Positions 1-9,783 of a stretch of DNA of 19,902 nucleotides are shown one piece after another. The position numbers and the translations under genes were made by a program. The number at the start of each line of letters is the position of its first letter. The first letter of the stretch is position 1. The stretch is from NCBI GenBank assembly GCA_934663885.1, contig CAKUKW010000015.1, positions 1-19,902 of the forward strand. The letters run 5' to 3'. This stretch comes from an uncultured Tidjanibacter sp. (GTDB lineage Bacteria; Bacteroidota; Bacteroidia; Bacteroidales; Rikenellaceae). Under the pieces are notes generated by a model. That model was not told the origin of the DNA. It saw only the letters and a program-made list of their open reading frames with translations, and made no database searches.

Positions 1-35
1 CCCTTAATTCGTGATAGATAATTTATAATTGATAA

Positions 36-356
36 ATGACACCGGCCGAAATACTAAAGGTAGAGCAGGACATAGTCGCAACGCTCAAGAATATATACGA
101 CCCCGAGATACCGGTCAATATATATGATCTCGGGCTTATATACGAGATAGACTATACACCTGACGGTACGGCGGAAATACGCATGACCCTTACGGCCCCG
201 AACTGTCCCGTTGCCGATATGTTGTTAGAGGATGTCAATACCCAGGTGGCCAAGATCCCGGGTGTCAGCAAGGTAAATGTAACCCTTGTGTTCGATCCTC
301 CCTGGGGAAAAGAGATGATGAGCGAAGAGGCATTGCTGGAGCTCGGCCTGCTATAA
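36..356 (+). CDS. DUF59/MIP18-family Fe-S assembly protein (SufT-like)
   Basis: This 106-residue protein is a complete single-domain member of the DUF59 (MIP18/PaaD) family. Such proteins help mature Fe-S clusters and in bacteria are often linked to the SUF system. The family pattern runs through the whole length: PEIPVNIYDLGLIYEI at about residues 23-38, then LTAPNCP with Cys57, the conserved and presumably reactive cysteine, then IPGVSKVNVTLVFDPPWGKEMMSEEA near 74-99. The first ATG is used; the leader is A/T-rich with no Shine-Dalgarno. No other suf gene lies in the window, although only 35 bases upstream are visible, so it could be the last gene of a suf operon. A hairpin with a T-run follows it. 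Family assignment is firm; the exact Fe-S client is not known. Confidence 0.9.
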   Translation: MTPAEILKVEQDIVATLKNIYDPEIPVNIYDLGLIYEIDYTPDGTAEIRMTLTAPNCPVADMLLEDVNTQVAKIPGVSKVNVTLVFDPPWGKEMMSEEALLELGLL

Positions 357-394
357 TTATCAGGGGGTTTGCGGAAAACAAAAAAATAAAGGAA

Positions 395-424
395 ACGGTG
401 CATTTATTATGTGCCGTTTTTTGT
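395..424 (+). terminator. Rho-independent terminator after the DUF59 gene
   Basis: CGGTGCAT and ATGTGCCG form an 8-bp RNA stem (two pairs are G-U) around a 5-base loop, followed directly by TTTTTTG. It begins about 40 bases after the DUF59 stop codon. It overlaps the first possible ATG of the next gene (409), which argues that the next gene starts later. Confidence 0.7.
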
Positions 425-432
425 TATTTTTG
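425..432 (+). promoter_or_regulatory. Possible -7 promoter element for the DUF2851 gene
   Basis: TATTTTTG matches the Bacteroidetes -7 consensus TAnnTTTG. It sits just downstream of the terminator and 24 bases before the preferred start codon at 457. I see no good TTTG -33 box at the usual distance, so this is weak. Confidence 0.35.
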
Positions 433-456
433 GAATTTAAAATTGCATTCTTGGCT

Positions 457-1704
457 ATGGAAACGGACAACAGGGACATACTGATGCTTTTGTGGTCCAG
501 GGGTAAGTTCCTGGGTGGTAGCGGCTTCAATACGAGGGTTGGGAATATCCGGATATTAGCGCAGGGAGAATATGATTCTTCCGGTGACTGCTTTTCGGGG
601 GCGGAAATCGAGTCGGAGGGGAAAGTCCAGCGGGGTGATATAGTTTTCGGTGTGGTTTCTCCGGCCCGAATCCCGCGGTATACCATTCTCCAGGTTATTT
701 CGTCGCCTTCACAGTCGCTTGTAGGGTTCGACGGGTTACGCATTCCCCAGATTGCTGTCGAAATTCCGCCGGAAACGTTTAGTTCGGTAAATTCCCTGCG
801 TACGGGAGCTTCCTCGTATGAGTGCGGGTTTTGGCTGGCCGATACTTTGCGGTTGGAGAGGATTTCTATTTTCGAAAAATTACTGCTCGAACGGCTCCAC
901 CGTAAATGCGGGGATATATCGCGCGTTTTCGAAGAGGCAGGCAGGGACTGGTCACAGGCTTTTTACGTAATGCTTATGCGGTCAATGGGCGGTAACAGGA
1001 ACAGGGAGCCCTACATGAAACTTGCATCCCGGGCGACCTATTCAATGGTACTGCGGGAGAGAAGTTCGGTCACGGTGGTCGAAGCGCTGTTGCTTGGCAC
1101 GTCAGGACTTCTCGAGGGGTGTTATTTCGATGATTATATCCACAGCCTCCGTGACCACTATAAATATTTATGCGCCAAGTACGGTATCGTACCTATGCAT
1201 GCCAATGAATGGGAGAGCGGCGGTACATATCCGCGCAGCATGCCTATACAGAGGATAGTCCAGCTTGCCTCGTTCCTCTCGGGAAGCGATTTCGTTTTCG
1301 ACCGCATGGCGGCATGCCGCTCCAGGGAGGACGTCCACCGGTTATTCAGCGCCGAAGCTTCACATTACTGGGCGACACATTACATACCCGACGGTTCGAG
1401 CAGGATGTGTCCGAAAAGGATAGGTGAAGAGAAGGCAGACCTGCTGGGGATAAACCTGGTCGTTCCCATGATGTTCGCGTATGGTAATTATACAGGAAAG
1501 GAAGAACTTAAAGAGGCTGCGCTTGAGTTGTTGGCATCCATCCCTGCCGAGAACAACATCATAATAAGAGGCTGGACGGGGGTGGGCGTACCCGTGCAGA
1601 GCGCAATGGATACCCAGGCCCTGCTTCAGCTAAGGAACGAATACTGTGCTGCGGGTAACTGTACTTCATGCCGTGTTGGCCGAAAGCTTATAAAAACCGG
1701 CTGA
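457..1704 (+). CDS. DUF2851 family protein
   Basis: A full-length DUF2851 protein of 415 residues, a family of unknown function that I know mainly from Bacteroidetes. The N-terminus (METDNRDILMLLWSRGKF) and C-terminus (QALLQLRNEYC...C..CRVG) fit the family. The last 25 residues hold a C-x4-C-x2-C cluster (Cys397, Cys402, Cys405) that could bind metal. No signal peptide or membrane helix is visible, so it is probably cytoplasmic. An in-frame ATG at 409 would add 16 residues, but that stretch lies inside the upstream terminator and is hydrophobic and unlike the family start, so 457 is preferred. It lies upstream of secA but 315 bases away, with a likely separate secA promoter, so co-transcription is not implied. 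Its activity is unknown. Confidence 0.85.
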   Translation: METDNRDILMLLWSRGKFLGGSGFNTRVGNIRILAQGEYDSSGDCFSGAEIESEGKVQRGDIVFGVVSPARIPRYTILQVISSPSQSLVGFDGLRIPQIAVEIPPETFSSVNSLRTGASSYECGFWLADTLRLERISIFEKLLLERLHRKCGDISRVFEEAGRDWSQAFYVMLMRSMGGNRNREPYMKLASRATYSMVLRERSSVTVVEALLLGTSGLLEGCYFDDYIHSLRDHYKYLCAKYGIVPMHANEWESGGTYPRSMPIQRIVQLASFLSGSDFVFDRMAACRSREDVHRLFSAEASHYWATHYIPDGSSRMCPKRIGEEKADLLGINLVVPMMFAYGNYTGKEELKEAALELLASIPAENNIIIRGWTGVGVPVQSAMDTQALLQLRNEYCAAGNCTSCRVGRKLIKTG

Positions 1705-1745
1705 AACCGAAAGGAGTAAGGGATCGTCGCCGCGGCAGCTATCAC

Positions 1746-1784
1746 CAGCCTGAAAACGGTGCGAAAAACACGGAGGCTGTTTGG
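1746..1784 (+). terminator. Possible terminator after the DUF2851 gene
   Basis: CAGCCT (1746-1751) pairs with AGGCTG (1774-1779), with a small inner GTG/CAC pairing, followed by a short T-containing tail. The loop is long and the tail poor, so this is tentative. Confidence 0.25.
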
Positions 1785-1900
1785 ATTTTGCCGATAATTT
1801 TTATACAGACTCTCGTATACTCCAATAAAATACACTCTTTTTACGTTAACATAATGCCGCCGCGGCTCTTTTTTATGGGCCGGGCGATTTTTTGCATTGC

Positions 1901-1936
1901 TTTTTGCCCTTTAAAAGTTGAAAATAGATATCTTTA
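1901..1936 (+). promoter_or_regulatory. Likely secA promoter
   Basis: TTTTTG (1901-1906) is a -33 element, and TATCTTTA (1929-1936) is one base off the -7 consensus TAnnTTTG; the spacing is 22 bases. Transcription would begin around 1942, giving a leader of roughly 75-80 bases before the secA ATG. Confidence 0.45.
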
Positions 1937-2019
1937 CAAGTTAATTGTAAGTTAGGGCCGTGTATTGTTTTCGATACAGGCTCCCGACTTTCACACAGAA
2001 AGAAATAAACACTCAAACT

Positions 2020-5304
<3,285 letters not shown>

Positions 5305-5325
5305 CCGTTTAAATAACCTGATGAC

Positions 5326-5366
5326 AACAAAAACCGCGATATTTTCAACATATCGCGGTTTTTGTT
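5326..5366 (+). terminator. secA terminator
   Basis: A 16-bp perfect stem (5326-5341 with 5351-5366) centred on AAAAACCGCGATA/TATCGCGGTTTTT closes a 9-base loop. The T-rich right arm makes it a strong Rho-independent terminator, 21 bases after the secA stop codon. The A-rich left arm means it could also work on the other strand. Confidence 0.9.
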
Positions 5367-5522
5367 ATATTTGCTGAATATAGGATGCGCCTTGGCATAG
5401 CTCCGGCAAGAAAACTTGCCTTTGCTCTGCGCCCGGCTTTCACTATATTTGCTGAATATAGGATGCGCCTTGGCATAGCTCCGGCAAGAAAACTTGCCTT
5501 TGCTCTGCGCCCCGGCTTTCAC
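5366..5522 (+). repeat. Two tandem copies of a 78/79-bp promoter-bearing repeat
   Basis: Unit 1 is 5366-5443 (78 bp) and unit 2 is 5444-5522 (79 bp). They are identical except for one extra C in a C-run of unit 2. A third fragment, TATATTTG, follows at 5523-5530. Each unit contains the hairpin GGCAAG-AAAA-CTTGCC, which can be extended outward through AGC/GCT and GCGC/GCGC pairings. The end of each unit plus the first bases of the next form TTTG-N19 or 20-TATATTTG, a Bacteroidetes promoter. From memory, similar sequences (AATATAGGATGCGCCT...) are dispersed upstream of genes in Bacteroidales, but I cannot verify that here. Confidence 0.9.
5421..5451 (+). promoter_or_regulatory. Repeat-borne promoter, upstream copy
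   Basis: TTTG (5421-5424), 19 bases, then TATATTTG (5444-5451). Both elements match the Bacteroidetes consensus exactly. The -33 box lies just beyond the right arm of the repeat's GGCAAG/CTTGCC hairpin. Initiation here would give an mRNA leader of about 130 bases containing the whole second repeat and its hairpin. Confidence 0.65.
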
Positions 5523-5530
5523 TATATTTG
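5499..5530 (+). promoter_or_regulatory. Repeat-borne promoter, downstream copy
   Basis: TTTG (5499-5502), 20 bases, then TATATTTG (5523-5530), again an exact match to the Bacteroidetes promoter. It sits 54 bases before the ATG of the first small membrane gene and is the most likely main promoter for that pair. Confidence 0.75.
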
Positions 5531-5584
5531 TAATTAGTGATAAAAAGCCGCATCAACAATTAAAGTTGAAAAGTAATATAAATT

Positions 5585-5977
5585 ATGAAAAAAATCTTTC
5601 CTTTGACATTAGCCGTAATTTCGGTAGTTGCTGTCGTATTATTCCTGCTCCGTTATTTTGTCTTCAGCGATCCCGTAGGGGTAGCGCTTTCGGGGGCGCT
5701 TAATTCGGCCATGATAGTTCCGGTATTGATCTGGTTTATGGCCCCGTATTCCACGAAGTACGATTTTACGCCCAGGCAGGCACATATTTCGGGTGGAATA
5801 TGCCTCGGGCTGCTTATGGTCATAATGTTCATGATCGATTACCTGTGGCTGGGACTTTCAATAAGAGAAACCTTACTCGATGTATTCCTTGCTCCGATAG
5901 TTATGTTCTTTGTAATGTGGATGCTGGACAGGTTCGGCCTTTTCTCATCTTTGGGAAAGAAGAGGGAGAGGAAATAA
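5585..5977 (+). CDS. Small four-helix membrane protein of unknown function (paralog A)
   Basis: A 130-residue protein that I do not recognise. It has four predicted membrane helices at about 5-27, 32-53, 68-88 and 96-118, with a basic C-terminal tail (GKKRERK) probably in the cytoplasm. It shares an overall layout with the next gene product: an MK[KR] start, a similar first helix, V/F-P-[IV]-L-[IW]-W-F in helix 2, and [FV]T-[PR]-[RK]-Q in the middle loop. The two are therefore probably a duplicated pair. The ATG at 5585 follows an A/T-rich leader with no Shine-Dalgarno. The gene lies 54 bases after the repeat-borne promoter and 9 bases before its paralog. No catalytic motif is visible. The general shape resembles small DUF4199-like or DUF4133-like membrane proteins, but I would not assign either. 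Confidence 0.85.
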   Translation: MKKIFPLTLAVISVVAVVLFLLRYFVFSDPVGVALSGALNSAMIVPVLIWFMAPYSTKYDFTPRQAHISGGICLGLLMVIMFMIDYLWLGLSIRETLLDVFLAPIVMFFVMWMLDRFGLFSSLGKKRERK

Positions 5978-5986
5978 AGCAAGATC

Positions 5987-6391
5987 ATGAAAAGGTTCGT
6001 TCTTTCGCTGGCTGTATCGATGCTGATAGGGGCTGTACTAATGTTCGTGCTGTACTATTTCATGGCCTCTCGCGACGATATCATGCAGGCCGTTTGCACG
6101 GGGCTTTCCTTTGCAACCCTGTTCCCGATACTATGGTTCTATGGCTTCCAGAAAATTTCGGACGACTGGCCGGTTACGCGCAAGCAGGTAAAGAGGGTAA
6201 GCGTGGCCGCCATAGCAATACTCACGCTTATAGTGTTTACGGTTTGTATGACCCTTGCCGGATGGCCATTCATTAAATCCATAGTGTACGCTGTCATAAT
6301 ACCTGTAGCGGGTATGGGAATCGGAGGAGTGCTGTTCCTGATATTCCGTCCCGACAGGAGTAATCCTCCTTCTGCAAAGAGAGATATGTAA
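5987..6391 (+). CDS. Small four-helix membrane protein of unknown function (paralog B)
   Basis: A 134-residue membrane protein with helices at about 3-26, 36-54, 70-90 and 94-120, ending in a charged tail (RPDRSNPPSAKRDM). The N-terminal half aligns with paralog A without large gaps, for example MKRFVLSLAVSMLIGAVLMF against MKKIFPLTLAVISVVAVVLF, and VTRKQ against FTPRQ. The second half has diverged more. Only 9 bases separate the two genes and a strong terminator follows, so they form a two-gene operon. The products could form a heteromer in the inner membrane; this is inference from size, pairing and helix count. No known function is recognised. Confidence 0.85.
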   Translation: MKRFVLSLAVSMLIGAVLMFVLYYFMASRDDIMQAVCTGLSFATLFPILWFYGFQKISDDWPVTRKQVKRVSVAAIAILTLIVFTVCMTLAGWPFIKSIVYAVIIPVAGMGIGGVLFLIFRPDRSNPPSAKRDM

Positions 6392-6432
6392 AATGTAAAA
6401 GGGCTCCGGATTTCGGGGCCCTTTTACATTTT
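6391..6432. terminator. Bidirectional terminator between convergent genes
   Basis: A 14-bp stem (6391-6404 with 6418-6431) of the form AAATGTAAAAGGGC/GCCCTTTTACATTT encloses a 13-base loop. Its A-rich left and T-rich right arms serve both the membrane pair (+) and the ABC permease (-). The left arm starts in the stop codon of paralog B. Confidence 0.9.
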
Positions 6433-6455
6433 AATGCCCGGTTAATTAATTGGTT

Positions 6456-8867
6456 TTATCCCCTTTTGATGGCCTCTGCCGGATTTTCCACAGCGGCCCG
6501 GTAGCTCTGGAAAGTAACCGTGAACAGGGTAAGCAACATGACAAGGCAAAGAGCTGCGAAGAAAACCCAAATATGCACAGGAGTCGCATAGGCAAAGCTT
6601 TTAAGCCACATTCTCACGCCGTACCATGCCAGCGGCCCCGCGATGATGAAGCATATCAGGACTATCCTGGCGAAACCTCCGTTAAGCATTATGAGTATTT
6701 CCCGTACGCTGGCTCCCATTACTTTACGGATTGCGATCTCTTTTCTTCTCCCCTGTGCCTCGAATACCACTAATCCGAATACGCCTATTACAGAAAGAAT
6801 AACTGCTATCAGGCTGAAAATAGTGATCATCATAGCCTGTTTGAGGCTTTTCTGGTAAAGGTTTGCAATAGACTGATCGATGTAAATAATCTCGGCAGGA
6901 TAGCTGGGTTCCAGTTCGGCGAGGACATTTCGTATATGGTCTATGGACGCCTGCGGATCGTGCGGTGATATGCGGATGTATGAATACAACTCGGGACTGC
7001 TCCTTCTGTACTTTCCCGGTGCGGAGGTATAGTATGCAAACGGCCCGACCGGGTTATACAGGGACTTGAAATTTATGTCTTCGTAGATGCCGACTATTTC
7101 GACGTTCGTCCGGTTTTCGTAGATGTATTCCCCGACCACGGCACCAATTTCGTTCGCGGCGGTTTGGTTGATTATACAAACCGCGAGGTCGTCATCGCGA
7201 AGTTCGTCACCCGGGCAGAAACCCCGACCCTCCACGATTTGCAGCCCCATCACTTCCGGCATTTCATACGACACGCCGATCCAATGCTGGTAATGGCGTT
7301 CCCCGTTATAGTAATAAGCTATGAAACTGCGTGATTCGTCGGAAACAAAGGGGGTGTCGGTAAAGCCCACACCTTTGATATCGCTGTGTGACATCAGCCG
7401 CTGCCTGTAGGTTTCGGTTTTCAGTGCCGCGACGGAAAGCGGAAGCCGTACCTCCAATACGTTCTCCTTATCGAAACCCAATGGGAAACTTCTTATGTAC
7501 TTATTCTGGATATTTACGAAAAGAGCGCAAATGATCAACGCGATAGATACTATATATTGGAATCCGATAAGCGATTTACGCACCAGTTTAGCCCTTGATG
7601 TAACAGAAAAAGAGCCATTCGCTACCATTGCAGGAGGAAATGATGTCATGTGCCATGCGGGATAAAGGCCGGCTAACACACCCACTGCCAAGGATAATAC
7701 GCCGGTAAGTGCGAAAAGGGGGATATTGGAATTCATGGAAATATTATATCCCAATAACTTTTCAAGAAGGCCGTTTTCATGAATGAGCCACACAACAAAA
7801 GCGGAGATCACGAATGCACAGACGCAGATTAGCGCCGATTCCATTACAAGGTTTCCCCGTATCGACGATACGGGTTGTCCCATTATCTTCCTGGTATTGA
7901 TATTCCTTATCCTTACAGGCGTAAGTGCAATTGAAAAATTGACGTAGTTGATCGATGCTATGGCAACCACCAGAAATGCGACGAGCAGCAACATGTCAGT
8001 AGTCTGCCTGTTGCCGGTCGGGGTATTGTCGTTCCGGATGTTTCCTGAGAAATACAGCTCTTCAATAGGCCTGAGCCGTATATCATCGACCCTCATATCG
8101 GCAAGCTGCGCCGAATAATGCGATTTGAAATCGGCAACTATTTGATCGATTGCCAGTGGGTCGTCGAGCCGGACATACCCGTAGTACGATCCCGTATACG
8201 GATCATTCATCATTTCAGCTTCCGGGATGGGCATATATATCACGTTCCGCAGGCGTGAATTTTCAGGAAAATCCCTGAACACACCACCTATCACCGGTGC
8301 GGTGTTTATGCTCATGTGATGGAATTGCAGTGATTTACCCAATGCCCTTGCCTCCGCGAAATACAGCGTACGGCCTACCGCTGGTTCATTACCGAACAGC
8401 TTTTTTGAAAGGCTTTCGGGTATCAGGATTTTGTCAGGCTCGCGTAGCGCTTCACTGCTTCCTTGTGTCATATCGAAATCGAAGACATCTGTAAAGCCGG
8501 ATGTAACCCGTATAAAACTATCGAGGAATCCGGGCGCATCTGGATCTTCGTCCGCCGAAAAGGCAAGAGAGTAGGCGCTGGCGTCCATATATACGCCTCC
8601 GGCAACGATATGGGGCGAAGAAGCGATAAGGGCTTCTATATGGGGCCTTGAAAAATTGCTTTCCCAGATTTTATCGTCGCGCATATTCTCCAGTTGGAAG
8701 ATATGCCCTTTGTTCTTATGGAACCGGTCGAAACCGTATTCGAACCTTACGGATATCGTAATTATAAGGAAAACGGCGAAAGCTATACTCATCCCAAGCA
8801 TGTTCAGGGCGGAAGCCACCTTAAATCTCCTGACGGTCGCGCAGAAATTCTTTAATATACCTTTCAT
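6456..8867 (-). CDS. FtsX/MacB-type ABC transporter permease
   Basis: An 803-residue permease of the two-FtsX-domain type common in Bacteroidetes. It has one N-terminal helix (about 20-40) and a large periplasmic MacB-like region (about 41-290). Four helices follow at about 291-312, 342-363, 382-404 and 433-452, then a second periplasmic region, then three helices at about 678-702, 731-748 and 765-787. The hallmark cytoplasmic motif RRKEIAIRKVMGAS lies at 707-720, with a decayed counterpart (RNINTRKIMGQPVSSI) in the first half. The protein ends in NPAEAIKRG, typical of the family. MacB-type systems move by mechanotransmission and export substrates or act on lipoproteins in the envelope; the substrate here is unknown. 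No ATP-binding subunit gene is in the window, so it must pair with a protein encoded elsewhere. It looks intact. Confidence 0.93.
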   Translation of the reverse strand: MKGILKNFCATVRRFKVASALNMLGMSIAFAVFLIITISVRFEYGFDRFHKNKGHIFQLENMRDDKIWESNFSRPHIEALIASSPHIVAGGVYMDASAYSLAFSADEDPDAPGFLDSFIRVTSGFTDVFDFDMTQGSSEALREPDKILIPESLSKKLFGNEPAVGRTLYFAEARALGKSLQFHHMSINTAPVIGGVFRDFPENSRLRNVIYMPIPEAEMMNDPYTGSYYGYVRLDDPLAIDQIVADFKSHYSAQLADMRVDDIRLRPIEELYFSGNIRNDNTPTGNRQTTDMLLLVAFLVVAIASINYVNFSIALTPVRIRNINTRKIMGQPVSSIRGNLVMESALICVCAFVISAFVVWLIHENGLLEKLLGYNISMNSNIPLFALTGVLSLAVGVLAGLYPAWHMTSFPPAMVANGSFSVTSRAKLVRKSLIGFQYIVSIALIICALFVNIQNKYIRSFPLGFDKENVLEVRLPLSVAALKTETYRQRLMSHSDIKGVGFTDTPFVSDESRSFIAYYYNGERHYQHWIGVSYEMPEVMGLQIVEGRGFCPGDELRDDDLAVCIINQTAANEIGAVVGEYIYENRTNVEIVGIYEDINFKSLYNPVGPFAYYTSAPGKYRRSSPELYSYIRISPHDPQASIDHIRNVLAELEPSYPAEIIYIDQSIANLYQKSLKQAMMITIFSLIAVILSVIGVFGLVVFEAQGRRKEIAIRKVMGASVREILIMLNGGFARIVLICFIIAGPLAWYGVRMWLKSFAYATPVHIWVFFAALCLVMLLTLFTVTFQSYRAAVENPAEAIKRG

Positions 8868-8948
8868 TTCAATAATATGACAGCTTACATTTACATGAAC
8901 ATACTTGCCAAGACTGTGCCTTAAATATTATATTATTGAAAGTAAAGG

Positions 8949-8978
8949 CAATACAACGTGAAGATTGCACTTGTATTG
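8949..8978. promoter_or_regulatory. Dyad upstream of the ABC permease, CAATACAA...TTGTATTG
   Basis: CAATACAA (8949-8956) and TTGTATTG (8971-8978) are perfect inverted repeats. GTG/CAC (8958-8960 and 8968-8970) extends the pairing to 11 bp with one bulged base. It lies about 80-110 bases upstream of the permease start. It could be an operator or part of a leader hairpin. Confidence 0.45.
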
Positions 8979-8995
8979 TCAAAATAGTTTACATT

Positions 8996-9016
8996 GCCGT
9001 CAACATATTTGACGGC
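8996..9016. promoter_or_regulatory. Dyad GCCGTCAA/TTGACGGC
   Basis: A perfect 8-bp inverted repeat around a 5-base loop, 70 bases downstream (minus strand) of the HEAT-like gene and about 130 bases upstream of the permease. No T-run follows on the minus strand, so it is a poor terminator; it may be an operator or a weak terminator. Confidence 0.4.
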
Positions 9017-9085
9017 TTGGAAAATATCATTCGAGGAAGATATGGTACAGGTGCGGATGTATTACGGCTGCGGTCGGGAGTCATG

Positions 9086-9727
9086 TTAACGCCGTTTTGC
9101 CAGCCGCCTGAAATAATGGCGTGCATGGGCGGCCTCGGCCGGTGTGCAGTCCGGTTTCTCGGACATGATACGCACAATCTCCGTCAGGTTTTCCTCTATC
9201 CAGTCGATACGGCATGATAAATCGGACAGCAATTCTATTTGCCATACTTTAACAGCAACGGCCGTATCGGGGTTTACAAGCAGGTCGAAAGCCTTTTCTG
9301 CCACCATAAGTGCCTGCTCGTCGTCAAGGCGAAGTACCCCGCGCCGCATCATGTCGCAGGCCATTTTCGAGTACACCCTGTTCACGCTTTCGTTGGAAGC
9401 CGCCAGGTAATCCGTGAAAAACCGCGGGATGAACCGCTCAAAATAGTCCATGTTGGTGGCATAGGCCCATTCAAGGGCCCATGATGCCCTGAAGGCAGTC
9501 TGTCCATTGTCGCTCATGGCAAGGTCGAGGGCCTCATTCCATAGCCCTTCTTCTGCGATGAGGGAGCCGATGACCGTATTCATCTTCTGGGTAAGCCCTC
9601 CTGCATGGAGAAGGGTGCGGAGCGTTGACGAGTCTATGATTTCATCCCGGGATATACCCAACTCTTCCCTCGCCGCTCGGGAGTGTTCAGGTTTGGATAT
9701 ATGTTTGTAAACCCTGTACATTGTCAT
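9086..9727 (-). CDS. Helical HEAT-repeat-like protein of unknown function
   Basis: A 213-residue protein that looks wholly alpha-helical, with no signal peptide or membrane helix. The recurring pattern fits HEAT-like repeats: TAFRASWALEWAYATN (about residue 78 onward), VNRVYSKMACDMMRRGVL, ALMVAEKAFDLLVNPDTAVAVKVWQIELLSDLS and ENLTEIVRIMSE. I recall similar unnamed proteins of about 200 residues in Bacteroidetes, but no function is known to me. Such repeats usually form protein-binding surfaces. The gene starts 56 bases after the end of rnz on the same strand with no clear terminator between, so co-transcription is likely and an RNA-related role is possible but unproven. Two Met codons lie at the start (residues 1 and 3); either could initiate. 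Confidence 0.8.
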   Translation of the reverse strand: MTMYRVYKHISKPEHSRAAREELGISRDEIIDSSTLRTLLHAGGLTQKMNTVIGSLIAEEGLWNEALDLAMSDNGQTAFRASWALEWAYATNMDYFERFIPRFFTDYLAASNESVNRVYSKMACDMMRRGVLRLDDEQALMVAEKAFDLLVNPDTAVAVKVWQIELLSDLSCRIDWIEENLTEIVRIMSEKPDCTPAEAAHARHYFRRLAKRR

Positions 9728-9783
9728 TTTTTTCTACATATTGTCAACAACCCCGTTTAGAACCTGTTTAAACATACTCTTAG

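Larger units (their letters stand above)
1705..2019. other. Intergenic region between the DUF2851 gene and secA
   Basis: These 315 bases hold no gene I can support; short overlapping frames in both directions have no recognisable content. The left part has a weak hairpin (about 1746-1779). The middle is unremarkable apart from two copies of the palindrome GCCGCGGC (near 1730 and 1859). The right part carries the likely secA promoter and a TTACAA/TTGTAA dyad (1934-1950) overlapping its -7 element. Confidence 0.6.

Noticed and set aside
1668..1955. 95-residue frame overlapping the end of the DUF2851 gene and the secA upstream region
   Set aside because: It starts within the DUF2851 coding region, covers the secA promoter and has no recognisable content.
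5366..5522. CRISPR-like or satellite interpretation of the tandem repeat
   Set aside because: There are only two adjacent units with no spacers, and each contains a promoter; this is a tandem duplication, not an array.
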